Shown here in pieces: positions 9,801-17,980 of a stretch of DNA of 64,000 nucleotides. Position 1 is the first letter of the stretch. The number at the start of each line of letters is the position of its first letter. The DNA is from Planctobacterium sp965279005 (GTDB taxonomy: Bacteria; Pseudomonadota; Gammaproteobacteria; Enterobacterales; Alteromonadaceae). The stretch covers positions 62,001-126,000 of the forward strand of contig CBDIHK010000012.1 in assembly GCA_965279005.1 (NCBI GenBank), written 5' to 3'. Position numbers and translations under genes: made by a program. Under the pieces are notes generated by a model. That model did not search any database, had not been told where the DNA came from, and saw only the letters and a program-made list of their open reading frames with translations.

Positions 9801-10157
9801 ATCACAATTGCCGAAATGCAGTCGTTAGCAGAGAGAATTAGAAAAACAATTGAAAAACATGACTTTGACATTGGTGACGCTATAAAGCTGAAAAAGACAT
9901 GTTCTTTAGGGATGTGCACCTTCCCATTTGTAAAAAATAGCTTTGATGCATTTACGCTCGAGCAAACCCTCCATTTGGCTGATTTGGCACTCTATTTGGC
10001 AAAAAGCAGCGGGCGAAACGCGTGGGTTGGCGTGTCATATTTACTAAGTCAACTAGATAACAACACTAAAGAACAAATATTAGATAACATTACTGCAGCA
10101 GCAAAATCAGGGTACATCCGGATAGTATCGTCAATCAGAGGGTTAAATACAAAATAG
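6894..10157 (+). CDS. Two-component-propeller sensor diguanylate cyclase
   Basis: A 1087-residue sensor that likely makes cyclic di-GMP in response to a periplasmic ligand. Order of parts: N-terminal signal or anchor (about residues 10-34); about 650 residues of beta-propeller repeats with recurring motifs such as IWIGSAKGLLRYDG, LWIGTYSGL, VWVGSSIGGL and LWVGTYEG (Reg_prop type); a Y_Y_Y domain (YKLEGFDKDW and LPPGDYRFKVKGSN, about 730-800); one membrane helix (about 815-832); a coiled coil; and a GGDEF domain (about 875-1060). The catalytic motif is GGEEF, and an RxxD inhibitory site (RDND) lies exactly five residues before it, so product inhibition is expected. The C-terminus extends about 30 residues beyond the usual domain end. 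The stop codon directly abuts an IS4-family insertion. Confidence 0.92.
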   Translation: MLRRRPRTLIKHRLLGIVLIQAFFVFILPRDLEAKSSIFDLGELSFRTVGDKEKLPSCCLAIEQDKQGFIWIGSAKGLLRYDGYQFTLFEHDAENPDSLSGNRVISLWISDDNLIWTGTNADGVSVYNPQTDSFKRFQFEKGNEHSLSDNSALTIVGDIYGNVFVGTYNGLNHIDVTTGEVKRLPTIKGCETPFVEPYIQSLLLTQTNTLWIGTYSGLCRVQLPGKYDSNIRNWYSSITGETFTSLNNQFVTQLFETRDGKVWLATTQTGVAIIDTKASKSGGLVSVPLNNQQLSHAAISAIAQPNSEEIWLGTANNGIYIVDSANGEVKRHVKHDPFNKSSINHNIITTLLVDDSGLVWVGSSIGGLNQHNPKINSLRKLSRQIDNPNALTNGDVLSILELDNGQVWAGNIETGIDVIDNSVGVIGGFRPEPHSQITITEGYVQSMAYSFDGSVWVGTPTEGLHRYDAIEKKFFRYSVKDGLPDNYVMTLLATPGDQLWVGTYEGIALMDTAANKLIPLETFKNIELLSKKVVLSLAYAPDHLVWVGTTDGLFAMSLKNQSVTEILSSSGTKQTLSDNRINSLLIDKSGKLLVATGQGLDRLVSFDGEIAVFESLDRLVDRLPRYSANLMEDTKGRIWDVSGWLDPASKKWLDLDYLSEWNIGEKLLNSYTKTRDGTLLFGGTQGILMVRPELWQSWTYQPPLLISELEINNKGIPVPKQLTLAADATSVSLEFSALDYSAPNKNKYAYKLEGFDKDWIKTDSSKRRATYTNLPPGDYRFKVKGSNSSGTWSEHKINLAITQLPKWYETTWFKIALLLILLSAIYLFSQWRIKQLKLKKIALEKLVESRTHELQTKNEQLNNAMHKLEVASLTDQLTGAHNRHYFDKFIYKEIKQLQRDLEQSRSSAENALGLIIVDADHFKQVNDTYGHNAGDQVLIQFTQLLQQCCRDNDWTIRWGGEEFLIVCRSITIAEMQSLAERIRKTIEKHDFDIGDAIKLKKTCSLGMCTFPFVKNSFDAFTLEQTLHLADLALYLAKSSGRNAWVGVSYLLSQLDNNTKEQILDNITAAAKSGYIRIVSSIRGLNTK

Positions 10158-10163
10158 CAATGG

Positions 10164-11550
10164 CTCATAAGTTGGACATTAAGGATTAATCGAAGCCACA
10201 CCATACTGCAATCGTCCGATTTTCCTGTCTCTGCCTGGGTGTGCCCGTTTGGCGTATCTTGACAGATAATCTATTGCCCAATTCCAAGTGTGTTTTAATT
10301 CTGGTGCTGTCCCATGGAGTATTGACTCCATTAACGGATAAAACCAACTCTGGGTGTTTTTCGCCACCATAAAGCTGGAGATATCCACGCCCATTATTCG
10401 CTGGATACTAAAGCCAATCCGGCGTTTTACCAGTAATGCCAGTAGGCTGACCCATATCAGTCCTTCCATTAACCCGGCGTTGCGGGTATTGAACTTGCGT
10501 AAATAGCAGTAGGATTTCCATTCCTTGAACAGCAATTCTATCTGCCAGCGTAAGCTGTAAAGCTTTATTATTGCACTGGCCGGGAAGCCTTCCCGCAGCA
10601 AGTTAGTTGCCCAATACGTTGGCTCTGGTTTACCCGGCGGCCAACTGGCTATCATGCGATATGGGGTTTTTCCTTTAACGTCCATATCCACCACTTGGCT
10701 TCGTCGGATGTGACGTTTCACATCCTTGAGCTTCACATTCTCAAACCGTTTTAGGCGCTTACCTTGCGCATTGACACCTGATAACACCAACGGGTTCGCT
10801 GTGGTTTTGGCCCTGACCAGATAACTGCCGCCCGCCAGGTTGATACTCTCTAGATAAGACAGCTTAAAGTAGCCCCTGTCTGCCATAAACAAACAGTCCG
10901 CCAATGACCCGGCTGCCGGTAAAAAGTCATACTCCGCCACACTGTCTGCACTGACCGCTATCCGCTTAGGCTGACTTTGGAGCATATCCCAACTCACATG
11001 CAATTCGACTGCGGCTGGACTGATTGTCGTAAAGCGTCCTTTGAATTCTTCCTTTAACGCATCATGGACAGCAAACGAACTGCCATCTTGTAGCACAACT
11101 TGTTTAAACACCGACAAATCGTTATCCGTTCCCAGGATATGCTGTTGCCATTTATGCAGGGCCATTCCCACAACCCGCTGAATCAACTGGCTAAATGCGG
11201 GTTTACTCAGTTGATTATGAAACGGTTTGTACTGTACATCAGTGAACGTCAGGCCGGTAAAATAGCGATGCAGGTCGCTGATACAGTCAATGCTCTTGTC
11301 GCCCATGGCCGTCACCAACGCCATAACCAGTTCGTAAGGCTTAACTAAGCGTTTTCTAACGCAAAAGCCACATCGCTGACCGATATCGTTAATATTAAAT
11401 TCGTTCAGGACTTCCGTTATTTTGTTTAGCTCGTTATTCTTGTATTGCATGTTCTCAGATTTGTTTCAGCAGGTTTGTTTGGCGATAAATATCTGATCGA
11501 ATTTGAGGCATGCAATCAACCCTTATTTTTCTTAAGATCCTACCTATGAG
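10164..11550. mobile_element. IS4-family insertion sequence
   Basis: About 1.39 kb with one transposase gene. The left end reads CTCATAAGTTGGACATTAAG from 10164; the right end, read inward on the minus strand from 11550, matches it at 16 of 20 positions. The octamer CAATGGCT occurs at 10158-10165 and 11551-11558, consistent with a target duplication, although the last two bases overlap the left inverted repeat, leaving the exact boundary ambiguous by 2 bp. The element landed directly after the TAG stop of the diguanylate cyclase gene, so that gene stayed intact. Confidence 0.85.
10179..11450 (-). CDS. IS4-family DDE transposase
   Basis: The 423-residue product has the IS4 family signature Y-(2)-R-(3)-E-(6)-K in YSLRWQIELLFKEWK (about residues 298-312), which carries the catalytic glutamate. 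The two catalytic aspartates fit LQDGSSF (near 120) and FMADRGYF (near 192). The reading frame is complete with an ATG at 11450, and both terminal inverted repeats are present, so the element may still be active. Confidence 0.93.
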   Translation of the reverse strand: MQYKNNELNKITEVLNEFNINDIGQRCGFCVRKRLVKPYELVMALVTAMGDKSIDCISDLHRYFTGLTFTDVQYKPFHNQLSKPAFSQLIQRVVGMALHKWQQHILGTDNDLSVFKQVVLQDGSSFAVHDALKEEFKGRFTTISPAAVELHVSWDMLQSQPKRIAVSADSVAEYDFLPAAGSLADCLFMADRGYFKLSYLESINLAGGSYLVRAKTTANPLVLSGVNAQGKRLKRFENVKLKDVKRHIRRSQVVDMDVKGKTPYRMIASWPPGKPEPTYWATNLLREGFPASAIIKLYSLRWQIELLFKEWKSYCYLRKFNTRNAGLMEGLIWVSLLALLVKRRIGFSIQRIMGVDISSFMVAKNTQSWFYPLMESILHGTAPELKHTWNWAIDYLSRYAKRAHPGRDRKIGRLQYGVASINP

Positions 11551-11674
11551 CAATGGCTAAATTGCTAGAATTTCAGATTCACCCGAATTTTAATGCCGTA
11601 CTTGTAGCATACTTGCACTTTGCCAGCTTACTAGCTGAAAAAATTAAATTCTGTCAACTAAACGTTAAAAAGCT

Positions 11675-13237
11675 GTAACTATTCAGCTTGCTCAATGATA
11701 AAAATATCAGGCAGCTTTTTCTGAAACAGTAATGTGAGAGCTTCAGACGCTGTGATTTGTTGCTTTCTACATGACGATAGGTAGCTCCTAACCAAGCAAA
11801 ATATTTTCGCTCCCTGCATACTGCGGAAACAGCCTGAGATTTTCTGGTGTACTTTGGTCATGCGAATATCGTTTTCCCCCTGGTTATTGGTAAAGGGCAC
11901 ATTTGGGTGAGTAAGGAATCGCAGTACGTCTTCTTCGTAGTCCCTTAACCTTTCCAGTAACGCCCTGGACTTGCTGCGTTTTAACCGCCCTCTTTGTCCG
12001 GGCCTTCGTTGGTTGTTATCTGGTGGTGGACAGGCTAATTCAGCCTCGTTCAATATGGCCTGGTATTGTTGTTTATAAGCCGCAATGCGTTGTTCACTGA
12101 CAAAAGCTGTGGCTTGTTGGTAATGATTAATATCCTTTAACAGGTCTTGCATCTGCTTTGCCCACTCCATTCCCTCTTGCTCCCATATACGCTCAAGCTC
12201 TCTAAGATGGTGAGCATTACACAAGGCATGTTGGCATTGGGTGTATTGATAATAGGGCTTCCAGTGGTCGTGGCATAACACACCTTTTATGTGAGGTAAA
12301 ATGTCTGCTTCATCCATCGCCTCTTTGCCTCGTTTGGCATGGGGATGGAAATAGGTCCACCATCGAGATGACGTATTGTGCAACCACTGGCGCTTGCCAC
12401 TAATGTTGATACCTGTTTCATCCACATGCACAGGTAAGGGGGACTGTCTCAGTTGTTGTTTAATGATGCTTTCTGCACCTGTCGACGTTATCAACGAGGC
12501 TGCTTGTTCATTAAATGCGAATAGGCTCCCTGCACTGACAGGAATTCCAAGTTGGTCAGTAAAGTATTCTTCAATACGGTTATAGGGTAAAAGTTGGTAT
12601 TGGGACAAATACACCGCATGCGCTTTCATTCCTGCACCGTACTGGATTGGCGCAGTCACCCCTTCCGGAAACTCCCCCATAAACCGTTCACCTTGTTCAT
12701 TTTCCAGTATCTGTGCTCGGTACTCGGTTACCACACGACTAATGTCGATATCCACCACCTGGCGTTTTTGGTAACCCACTTCTCGATAATTGCCTTTTGG
12801 CAGTTGGGTGATATCCAGTTCGAGGACTTCTACAACATCAGGGGTATCGGTTTGCGTGAGGGTATTCCCCTTGCGACCTATCTGGCCGCCAGCTTTTCGC
12901 TCACTTGATGAATGTCTTTTCTTTTTTCGGTTGATATCTTGTGAAGGAGGGAGGCTGCTGTTGTTGCTATTAACGCCCAGCTTATTTGATAGCAACACTA
13001 CGACAGTCAAAAGCAGCTCAATAGTGACTTTTAGCGCGGGTGTCAGGCTAGAATCCTGCTCTAGCTGCTCTCTGGTTTGCTCGACCAAAGCATTAATGTT
13101 GATACTTTTTAAATCCATTCATGCTAACACCTTTATTTGGGATATCAGGATCTCACAACCAACATTTCAGGGCTATTTCAATTAATCGATCACAAAAAGG
13201 AGGTTAAACAGTTTTATGGATCAGGCTGAATAGTTAC
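11675..13237. mobile_element. IS66-family insertion sequence, single-gene type
   Basis: The element is 1563 bp. Both ends begin GTAACTATTCAGC when read inward (11675 on the plus strand; 13237 on the minus strand), and the match continues imperfectly for about ten more bases. A perfect 8-bp target duplication AAAAAGCT flanks it at 11667-11674 and 13238-13245. GTAA ends and 8-bp duplications are typical of the IS66 family. There is only the tnpC-type gene and no tnpA or tnpB, as in the ISBst12-like branch. Confidence 0.93.
11679..13118 (-). CDS. IS66-family transposase (TnpC type)
   Basis: The 479-residue product starts with a helical leucine-rich region (about 15-50) and a short Ser/Asn/Lys-rich linker (NNSSLPPSQDINRKKK) typical of TnpC. 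The catalytic core shows HVDETGINISGKRQWLH (first Asp), GVLCHDHWKPYY (second Asp) and NNQGENDIRM (Glu). The HALCNAHHLRELE motif between them is also characteristic. The stop codon lies inside the left inverted repeat, so the gene nearly fills the element. The frame is intact. Confidence 0.94.
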   Translation of the reverse strand: MDLKSININALVEQTREQLEQDSSLTPALKVTIELLLTVVVLLSNKLGVNSNNSSLPPSQDINRKKKRHSSSERKAGGQIGRKGNTLTQTDTPDVVEVLELDITQLPKGNYREVGYQKRQVVDIDISRVVTEYRAQILENEQGERFMGEFPEGVTAPIQYGAGMKAHAVYLSQYQLLPYNRIEEYFTDQLGIPVSAGSLFAFNEQAASLITSTGAESIIKQQLRQSPLPVHVDETGINISGKRQWLHNTSSRWWTYFHPHAKRGKEAMDEADILPHIKGVLCHDHWKPYYQYTQCQHALCNAHHLRELERIWEQEGMEWAKQMQDLLKDINHYQQATAFVSEQRIAAYKQQYQAILNEAELACPPPDNNQRRPGQRGRLKRSKSRALLERLRDYEEDVLRFLTHPNVPFTNNQGENDIRMTKVHQKISGCFRSMQGAKIFCLVRSYLSSCRKQQITASEALTLLFQKKLPDIFIIEQAE

Positions 13238-13274
13238 AAAAAGCTTTCCATTCCAAAGCAAACTTATTTTTTAT

Positions 13275-15296
13275 CTAAACCTTAAACTTTGATACCGCCA
13301 TTCGCAGGTTGGACATAAGCTCTTGCACTTCTTCGGTAGCCGCGTTGGATTGCTCGGTTGTACCCGCACTCTTTTCAGCAAGGGAGACAATGGTTTGCAA
13401 TCGCTGGGCAACGGACTGCAACAGCTGATCCTGGGCGTTGGTATCATCAACTATGAGGTTGTTGATTTGGGCGAGCTCTTCAATGATTCTCGTAATTTCA
13501 CCGACGTTGCTGTTAACTTCGTTAATAATCGCAACACTTTGGTCTGATAGCTTCTTGCCTTGCTCTATGGTGCTCACCGCTTTTTGGGCATCGCTTTGCA
13601 GGCTTGCAATCATTTTTTCGATTTCTTCAGTACTGTTTTGGGTACGGTTTGCCAAGGTCCTTACTTCGTCGGCAACTACGGCAAAGCCACGGCCTTGCTC
13701 CCCTGCCCTGGCAGCTTCAATGGCGGCGTTTAGCGCCAGCAAATTGGTCTGTTCGGCAATGGTTTTGATAACATCTAAAATGCCTTCAATATTGCGGCTA
13801 TTCTCGGCCAAGTTAGAGATGACGGTGGAAGACACCTCAGCCTGTTCCGCTTGTTGCAAGATTTGCTTTTCACCACGGTTAACCAGGGCCATAGCCTGGT
13901 CGGTTTTTTGGGTAACCTCATTCAGCTTGCACATGCCGCGGTTGATTTCTTCCAAGTTGGCCTGGCTCTTGTTGCGCACCGATTCAGTATTTTCTGCGGT
14001 TAACTGGATCTGCTCACGCTGCTTGTCTACCTGCCCCAAGGTTTCATGACCGAGCTCGACGCTGACATCGGTAGCTTCTTGCAAGCTTTCTTCCTGCTCT
14101 AATATATGCACAACCAAGGTATGCAAGTTTTCCGACAGCGCATTCACCTGGCGCGCCAAGTCACCAAATTCACAGTGGCTGCGGGCATCGGCTTTGTGGG
14201 TCAAATCACCGCTACTGATCACTTTTAAGCTATTGGTAATGCGGTACATTGGCACCGATATGCCTTTTGCTGTAGCAAATGCGACGGCTGCGGCGATAAC
14301 AAAGCTTAAAATCATGATGGTCCAGCCCAACACCATGTTAGCTTCAACGATATCAACAATTTCAGACTGTCCTTCAGAAGTTGATTGGCTCACTTGCTTA
14401 AACAGTGCATCAAAACTATCAATCGCTTGGTTATTACTAGACTCCGAGGCCAGCAAGCTTTCCCTTGCCTGCACCATATAATCAATAGCCGAGCTTTGCA
14501 TGCCTACCATGCCCGACGCGCCAAATAGCAAACCTTCCAGCTTGCCAAACTGTTGCTGGTAATCTTCAATCAAGCCACCGGTATCAACCGATTCGGCCAA
14601 TCGATAAATAAAGGCATTATTTTCACTGATATTACTTAAGGCAAAGCGCATGGTATCAACGATATCAGCACTGGACTGGGCGTTGCGCGCAGCCACCAGC
14701 TCTTTGGTACTGTTTAGCAGGGCGATTAACTGGGTATCGACGTTATTCCCGGCGCCAGCTAAGCTTTTCAGGTCATCGTTTGTTTCGACACCATCCATAT
14801 AGGCTAGATCCAATAACGGCGCACTAGTGTCATCTATGGCAATAATAATAGTTTCCAGGTGCTGTGACATTACGTCTACCTGGGTGAGGTAGCGCTCCCG
14901 GTATTGGTACATGGTATCCACACTGCCTAGGTAGCTCTGGATCTGACGCTGTGCCTTGTTGAAGTTGGATTTTACCGCAGGCTGCATTGACATGCGGGAA
15001 AGGCTATTAAGGGATTGTTCAAAACCTTCACGGGATTGCTGGAATGCCGTTTTATTGCTGCGCAAGGCATTGATGTTGTCTAGATAAAAATCGCGTAGTG
15101 ATGCTTTGCCCAGGATCAGGGCCTGGTTTTGTACATTTGACACCTGCAATTGCAGTGGGTTTTTCTCTTCAATTACAGATTGCGCGGAGTTCTGAATATT
15201 AGTTAACCCGTTGTAGTTGATAACGTTGGTCAATATCATCATCAGGATTAAAACTACGAACCCTAGAATTGTTTTTGCGACGACCGTTAGCCTCAT
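13275..15296 (-). CDS. Methyl-accepting chemotaxis protein
   Basis: A 673-residue chemoreceptor with a canonical layout: membrane helix 1 (about 8-27), a periplasmic sensor of roughly 290 residues that is mostly helical, membrane helix 2 (about 321-344), a HAMP domain (with ISVPMYRITNSLKVISSGDLT) and a cytoplasmic signalling domain. The hairpin tip that contacts CheA and CheW is visible (EQTNLLALNAAIEAARAGE, then GFAVVADEVRTLANRT). The large all-helical sensor could be a four-helix-bundle or HBM-like domain; the ligand cannot be predicted. There is no C-terminal CheR-binding pentapeptide. It lies between an IS66 copy and fur, divergent from fur. Confidence 0.95.
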   Translation of the reverse strand: MRLTVVAKTILGFVVLILMMILTNVINYNGLTNIQNSAQSVIEEKNPLQLQVSNVQNQALILGKASLRDFYLDNINALRSNKTAFQQSREGFEQSLNSLSRMSMQPAVKSNFNKAQRQIQSYLGSVDTMYQYRERYLTQVDVMSQHLETIIIAIDDTSAPLLDLAYMDGVETNDDLKSLAGAGNNVDTQLIALLNSTKELVAARNAQSSADIVDTMRFALSNISENNAFIYRLAESVDTGGLIEDYQQQFGKLEGLLFGASGMVGMQSSAIDYMVQARESLLASESSNNQAIDSFDALFKQVSQSTSEGQSEIVDIVEANMVLGWTIMILSFVIAAAVAFATAKGISVPMYRITNSLKVISSGDLTHKADARSHCEFGDLARQVNALSENLHTLVVHILEQEESLQEATDVSVELGHETLGQVDKQREQIQLTAENTESVRNKSQANLEEINRGMCKLNEVTQKTDQAMALVNRGEKQILQQAEQAEVSSTVISNLAENSRNIEGILDVIKTIAEQTNLLALNAAIEAARAGEQGRGFAVVADEVRTLANRTQNSTEEIEKMIASLQSDAQKAVSTIEQGKKLSDQSVAIINEVNSNVGEITRIIEELAQINNLIVDDTNAQDQLLQSVAQRLQTIVSLAEKSAGTTEQSNAATEEVQELMSNLRMAVSKFKV

Positions 15297-15471
15297 TGTG
15301 TCAAACCCTTAAGTAGTTTGTTTTTATTGCTTTTATTATTATTCAGTTTAGTTTAGCCCAATCGTGGGGCAACACGTTAACTACAACTAACAAAATGCAG
15401 TGGTAGTACCACTTAACATTATCGTAACATTCTAGCAAGAACTTTAATATTCTCAATTATTTATGCAAAGC

Positions 15472-15499
15472 TTTCATTCCCGCCGAGTTACTTTATAAT
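15472..15499 (+). promoter_or_regulatory. Candidate sigma-70 promoter of fur
   Basis: A perfect -10 hexamer TATAAT (15494-15499) lies 35 bp before the fur ATG, with a weak -35 (TTTCAT, 15472-15477) at 16 bp spacing. I see no clear Fur box overlapping it. Confidence 0.45.
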
Positions 15500-15533
15500 A
15501 TCCTGCATCATTTTCGCTCCCAGATGCCCCGCA

Positions 15534-15959
15534 ATGGATCAAAACCAAGAACTGAAAAAAGCAGGACTGAAAGTAACCTTACCTCGGCTTAAAATTTTAG
15601 AAATTTTAAAATCGCCGGAAAATCAACACGTTAGTGCAGAAGACGTGTATAAGATTTTATTGGAACAAGGTGAAGACATTGGTTTGGCCACGGTATACCG
15701 TGTTTTAAACCAGTTTGACGATGCTGGCTTGTTGCACCGGCACCACTTCGAAGGCGGTAAATCTGTCTTTGAGATTAGCAACAAGAAACACCACGACCAC
15801 CTTGTTTGTTTGGATTGTGGCAAGGTAATCGAATTTGAAGACGATGTCATTGAACAGCGCCAAGAAGAGATAGCGACACGCAATGGCATTAGCCTTTCCA
15901 ACCACAGCCTTTATTTATACGGCACTTGCGAAAAGCCGGACTGTGAAAACAAAAACTAA
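15534..15959 (+). CDS. fur: Ferric uptake regulator
   Basis: Iron-responsive DNA-binding repressor of 141 residues, slightly shorter than E. coli Fur (148). Winged-helix part: LKVTLPRLKILEIL, then the recognition region GLATVYRVLNQFDDAGL (about 50-67). The metal-binding region includes HHDHLVCLDCGKVIEF (about 87-102) and a second cysteine pair, GTCEKPDCE, near the C-terminus. The usual upstream partner fldA is displaced by 9.8 kb. Fur is convergent with alr with only 18 bp between the stop codons. Confidence 0.98.
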   Translation: MDQNQELKKAGLKVTLPRLKILEILKSPENQHVSAEDVYKILLEQGEDIGLATVYRVLNQFDDAGLLHRHHFEGGKSVFEISNKKHHDHLVCLDCGKVIEFEDDVIEQRQEEIATRNGISLSNHSLYLYGTCEKPDCENKN

Positions 15960-15977
15960 AAGCTGATTTTAGGCTTA

Positions 15978-17072
15978 CTAGCCGTTGTAGTAGTGTTTAG
16001 GCACGCGCAACGGCATCCGGGTAACCAACTCATAACCAATGGTATCCGCCCAACTAGCAACTTCATTGACATTCAGGCCTTCTCCCCACAAAGTAACTTT
16101 ATCCCCCAGCTTTACCCCTGGAATATGGGTCACATCAATGCTCAGCATATCCATAGATACCCTTCCGGCAAGCTTTGCCCTGTTGCCTTTCACCAACACT
16201 GGCGTCCCGCTTTTGGCATTGCGGGGATAACCATCGCCATAGCCAATAGCCACCGTCGCAACAACTGAAGGTTGCTGCGCTTGCCAAGTACTGCCATAAC
16301 CAACACATTCACCTACAGCCACCTGGCGTATAGCAATAACTTCCGACTCTAGGGTCATCACGGGTTTTAGCTGGTTGGCAAGATCAACCCCCTGTTCAAA
16401 AGGCGACAAGCCATACAGCATAATGCCGGGACGGATATAGTCACTGGCTGCCTGCGGCCAAGCCATTACAGTGGCAGAATTACCGATGCTGGTATTTGCT
16501 CCTGCCTCCCCAAGGCGGTTGCGAAACTCATCAAACAGCAGCATCTGGTTTTTGGTGTAAGGTTTGTCCAGCAAATCAGCACTGGCCATATGGGTCATCA
16601 GGATGGGTTGCTTAGCGGTTTTGCCACTCGCTACTAGCCTTCTGTACGCAATTAAGCCATCTGCAATATCCAACCCCAAACGGTGCATGCCCGTATCCAA
16701 TTTCAACCAGGTGGCAACTTGGCCATTGAGGCTTTCACGTTCCAACTGGGCGACCTGCTCGAGGTTGTGGAAAACCACAGCAAAATCATTGTCTTGGGCT
16801 ACCGCTAGTTCAGAGGCATGAAAACAACCTTCCAACAACAGAATTTGCTTTTGCAACCCGGCGTGACGCAACTGTAATGCCTCTTCTATGCTGGACACGG
16901 CAAACATTGTTACCTGGGATTGGATCGCTTTTGCCACCGTAATGGCACCATGGCCATATGCATTGGCTTTTAACACCGCCACAATGTTACTGCCAGGAGC
17001 AAACGAGCGGGCCACCTCGACATTATGCCGTAAAGCCCCGAGGTCAATATTCATTTTGGCCGGCCTAGACAC
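15978..17072 (-). CDS. alr: Alanine racemase
   Basis: A 364-residue pyridoxal-phosphate enzyme that interconverts L- and D-alanine for peptidoglycan. The cofactor lysine is in VAVLKANAYGHGA (about residue 34), and the catalytic tyrosine block is VGYGSTWQA and AIGYGDGYPRN (about 255-285). The start is a GTG at 17072, 6 bp after the stop of the upstream D-aminotransferase gene; the ATG six codons inside would remove part of the first strand. Tight spacing to the aminotransferase makes a D-amino acid pair at the end of a seven-gene run. Confidence 0.96.
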   Translation of the reverse strand: MSRPAKMNIDLGALRHNVEVARSFAPGSNIVAVLKANAYGHGAITVAKAIQSQVTMFAVSSIEEALQLRHAGLQKQILLLEGCFHASELAVAQDNDFAVVFHNLEQVAQLERESLNGQVATWLKLDTGMHRLGLDIADGLIAYRRLVASGKTAKQPILMTHMASADLLDKPYTKNQMLLFDEFRNRLGEAGANTSIGNSATVMAWPQAASDYIRPGIMLYGLSPFEQGVDLANQLKPVMTLESEVIAIRQVAVGECVGYGSTWQAQQPSVVATVAIGYGDGYPRNAKSGTPVLVKGNRAKLAGRVSMDMLSIDVTHIPGVKLGDKVTLWGEGLNVNEVASWADTIGYELVTRMPLRVPKHYYNG

Positions 17073-17078
17073 TTGCTG

Positions 17079-17939
17079 TTACCCGTAATCAAACATGTGT
17101 TGTTGGTACTGCCTGGCCAATTTACGCGCCCATGGGCCAACCTTGCCATCGCCAATAGCCTTGCCGTCAACGGCCACGACTGGATAGACACCTTTCGACG
17201 AGCTCGTTACCCAGACTTCATCGGCAGCAAACAAGCGTTCCTTGGGCACAGCGCTTTCGATGACCGCCAATGGTGTGTGACGGCGGGCGATATCCAAGAC
17301 GATATGGCGGGTGATCCCCGGCAATAGCTGCATCTCCAAAGGTGCCGTATGGATCTGGTCGCCAAACAGGCAAAATACATTGCAAGTACTGCCTTCCGTG
17401 ACATTACCCAATTCATCATATAGCAACACCTCATCCAACCCTTGTTGTTTTGCTCCTTGGTAATGCAGCACATTACCTAATAAGGAAGTGGACTTTATTT
17501 GACAGCGTCGCCAGCGCTTATCCGCTTCTAACGCCAACTTAAGGCCGGACTCAAACTTTGCATTTGCGGTATCAAGGGGCGGCAAGGTTTGTAACATCAC
17601 AAACAAGGTCGGCTCAATACCTTCCGGAAAACCATGGTTGCGAAGTGGGGCTACACCGCGGCTGATTTGGATGTAAATCCCAGCATCGGCTACCTGGTTT
17701 TTGGCAAGCAGTTGTTCGCTGATATTGGCAAGTTCCGGCAACTGGCTTGGAGGCGAAATCTGTAGTTGTGACAGCCCGTCTTGCAGGCGCTGCACATGCA
17801 GGGAATACCCCACCAACTTACCACCATAACAAGGAATGACTTCATATATTCCATCGCCAAACATAAAACCGCGATCCATCGGCGATAGCTTTAATTCGGA
17901 AACGGGGGCGAATTCGCCATTTAAAAATGCAATTGACAA
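17079..17939 (-). CDS. dat: D-amino acid (D-alanine) aminotransferase, class IV
   Basis: A 286-residue fold-type IV pyridoxal-phosphate transaminase. The N-terminal block FLNGEFAPVSELKLSPMDRGFMFGDGIYE has the family pattern (shown here only by its ends: FLNGEF and FGDGIYEVIP). The cofactor lysine is in RCQIKSTSLLGNV (about residue 145), and EGSTCNVFC follows near 180. The size and the adjoining alanine racemase favour D-alanine aminotransferase over branched-chain aminotransferase or aminodeoxychorismate lyase. It likely moves D-Ala and D-Glu nitrogen between keto acids. Confidence 0.87.
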   Translation of the reverse strand: MSIAFLNGEFAPVSELKLSPMDRGFMFGDGIYEVIPCYGGKLVGYSLHVQRLQDGLSQLQISPPSQLPELANISEQLLAKNQVADAGIYIQISRGVAPLRNHGFPEGIEPTLFVMLQTLPPLDTANAKFESGLKLALEADKRWRRCQIKSTSLLGNVLHYQGAKQQGLDEVLLYDELGNVTEGSTCNVFCLFGDQIHTAPLEMQLLPGITRHIVLDIARRHTPLAVIESAVPKERLFAADEVWVTSSSKGVYPVVAVDGKAIGDGKVGPWARKLARQYQQHMFDYG

Positions 17940-17980
17940 GGAAGGTAGACTCCCGGGTTAAATCAGAAGATAGGACATGG

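Noticed and set aside
12376..13185. Plus-strand open frames opposite the IS66 transposase gene
   Set aside because: They are antisense shadows of a clearly coding frame and show no family motifs.
10158..13245. Composite transposon formed by the two insertion sequences
   Set aside because: They belong to different families, each has its own ends and its own flanking duplication, and only about 115 bp without a gene lies between them.
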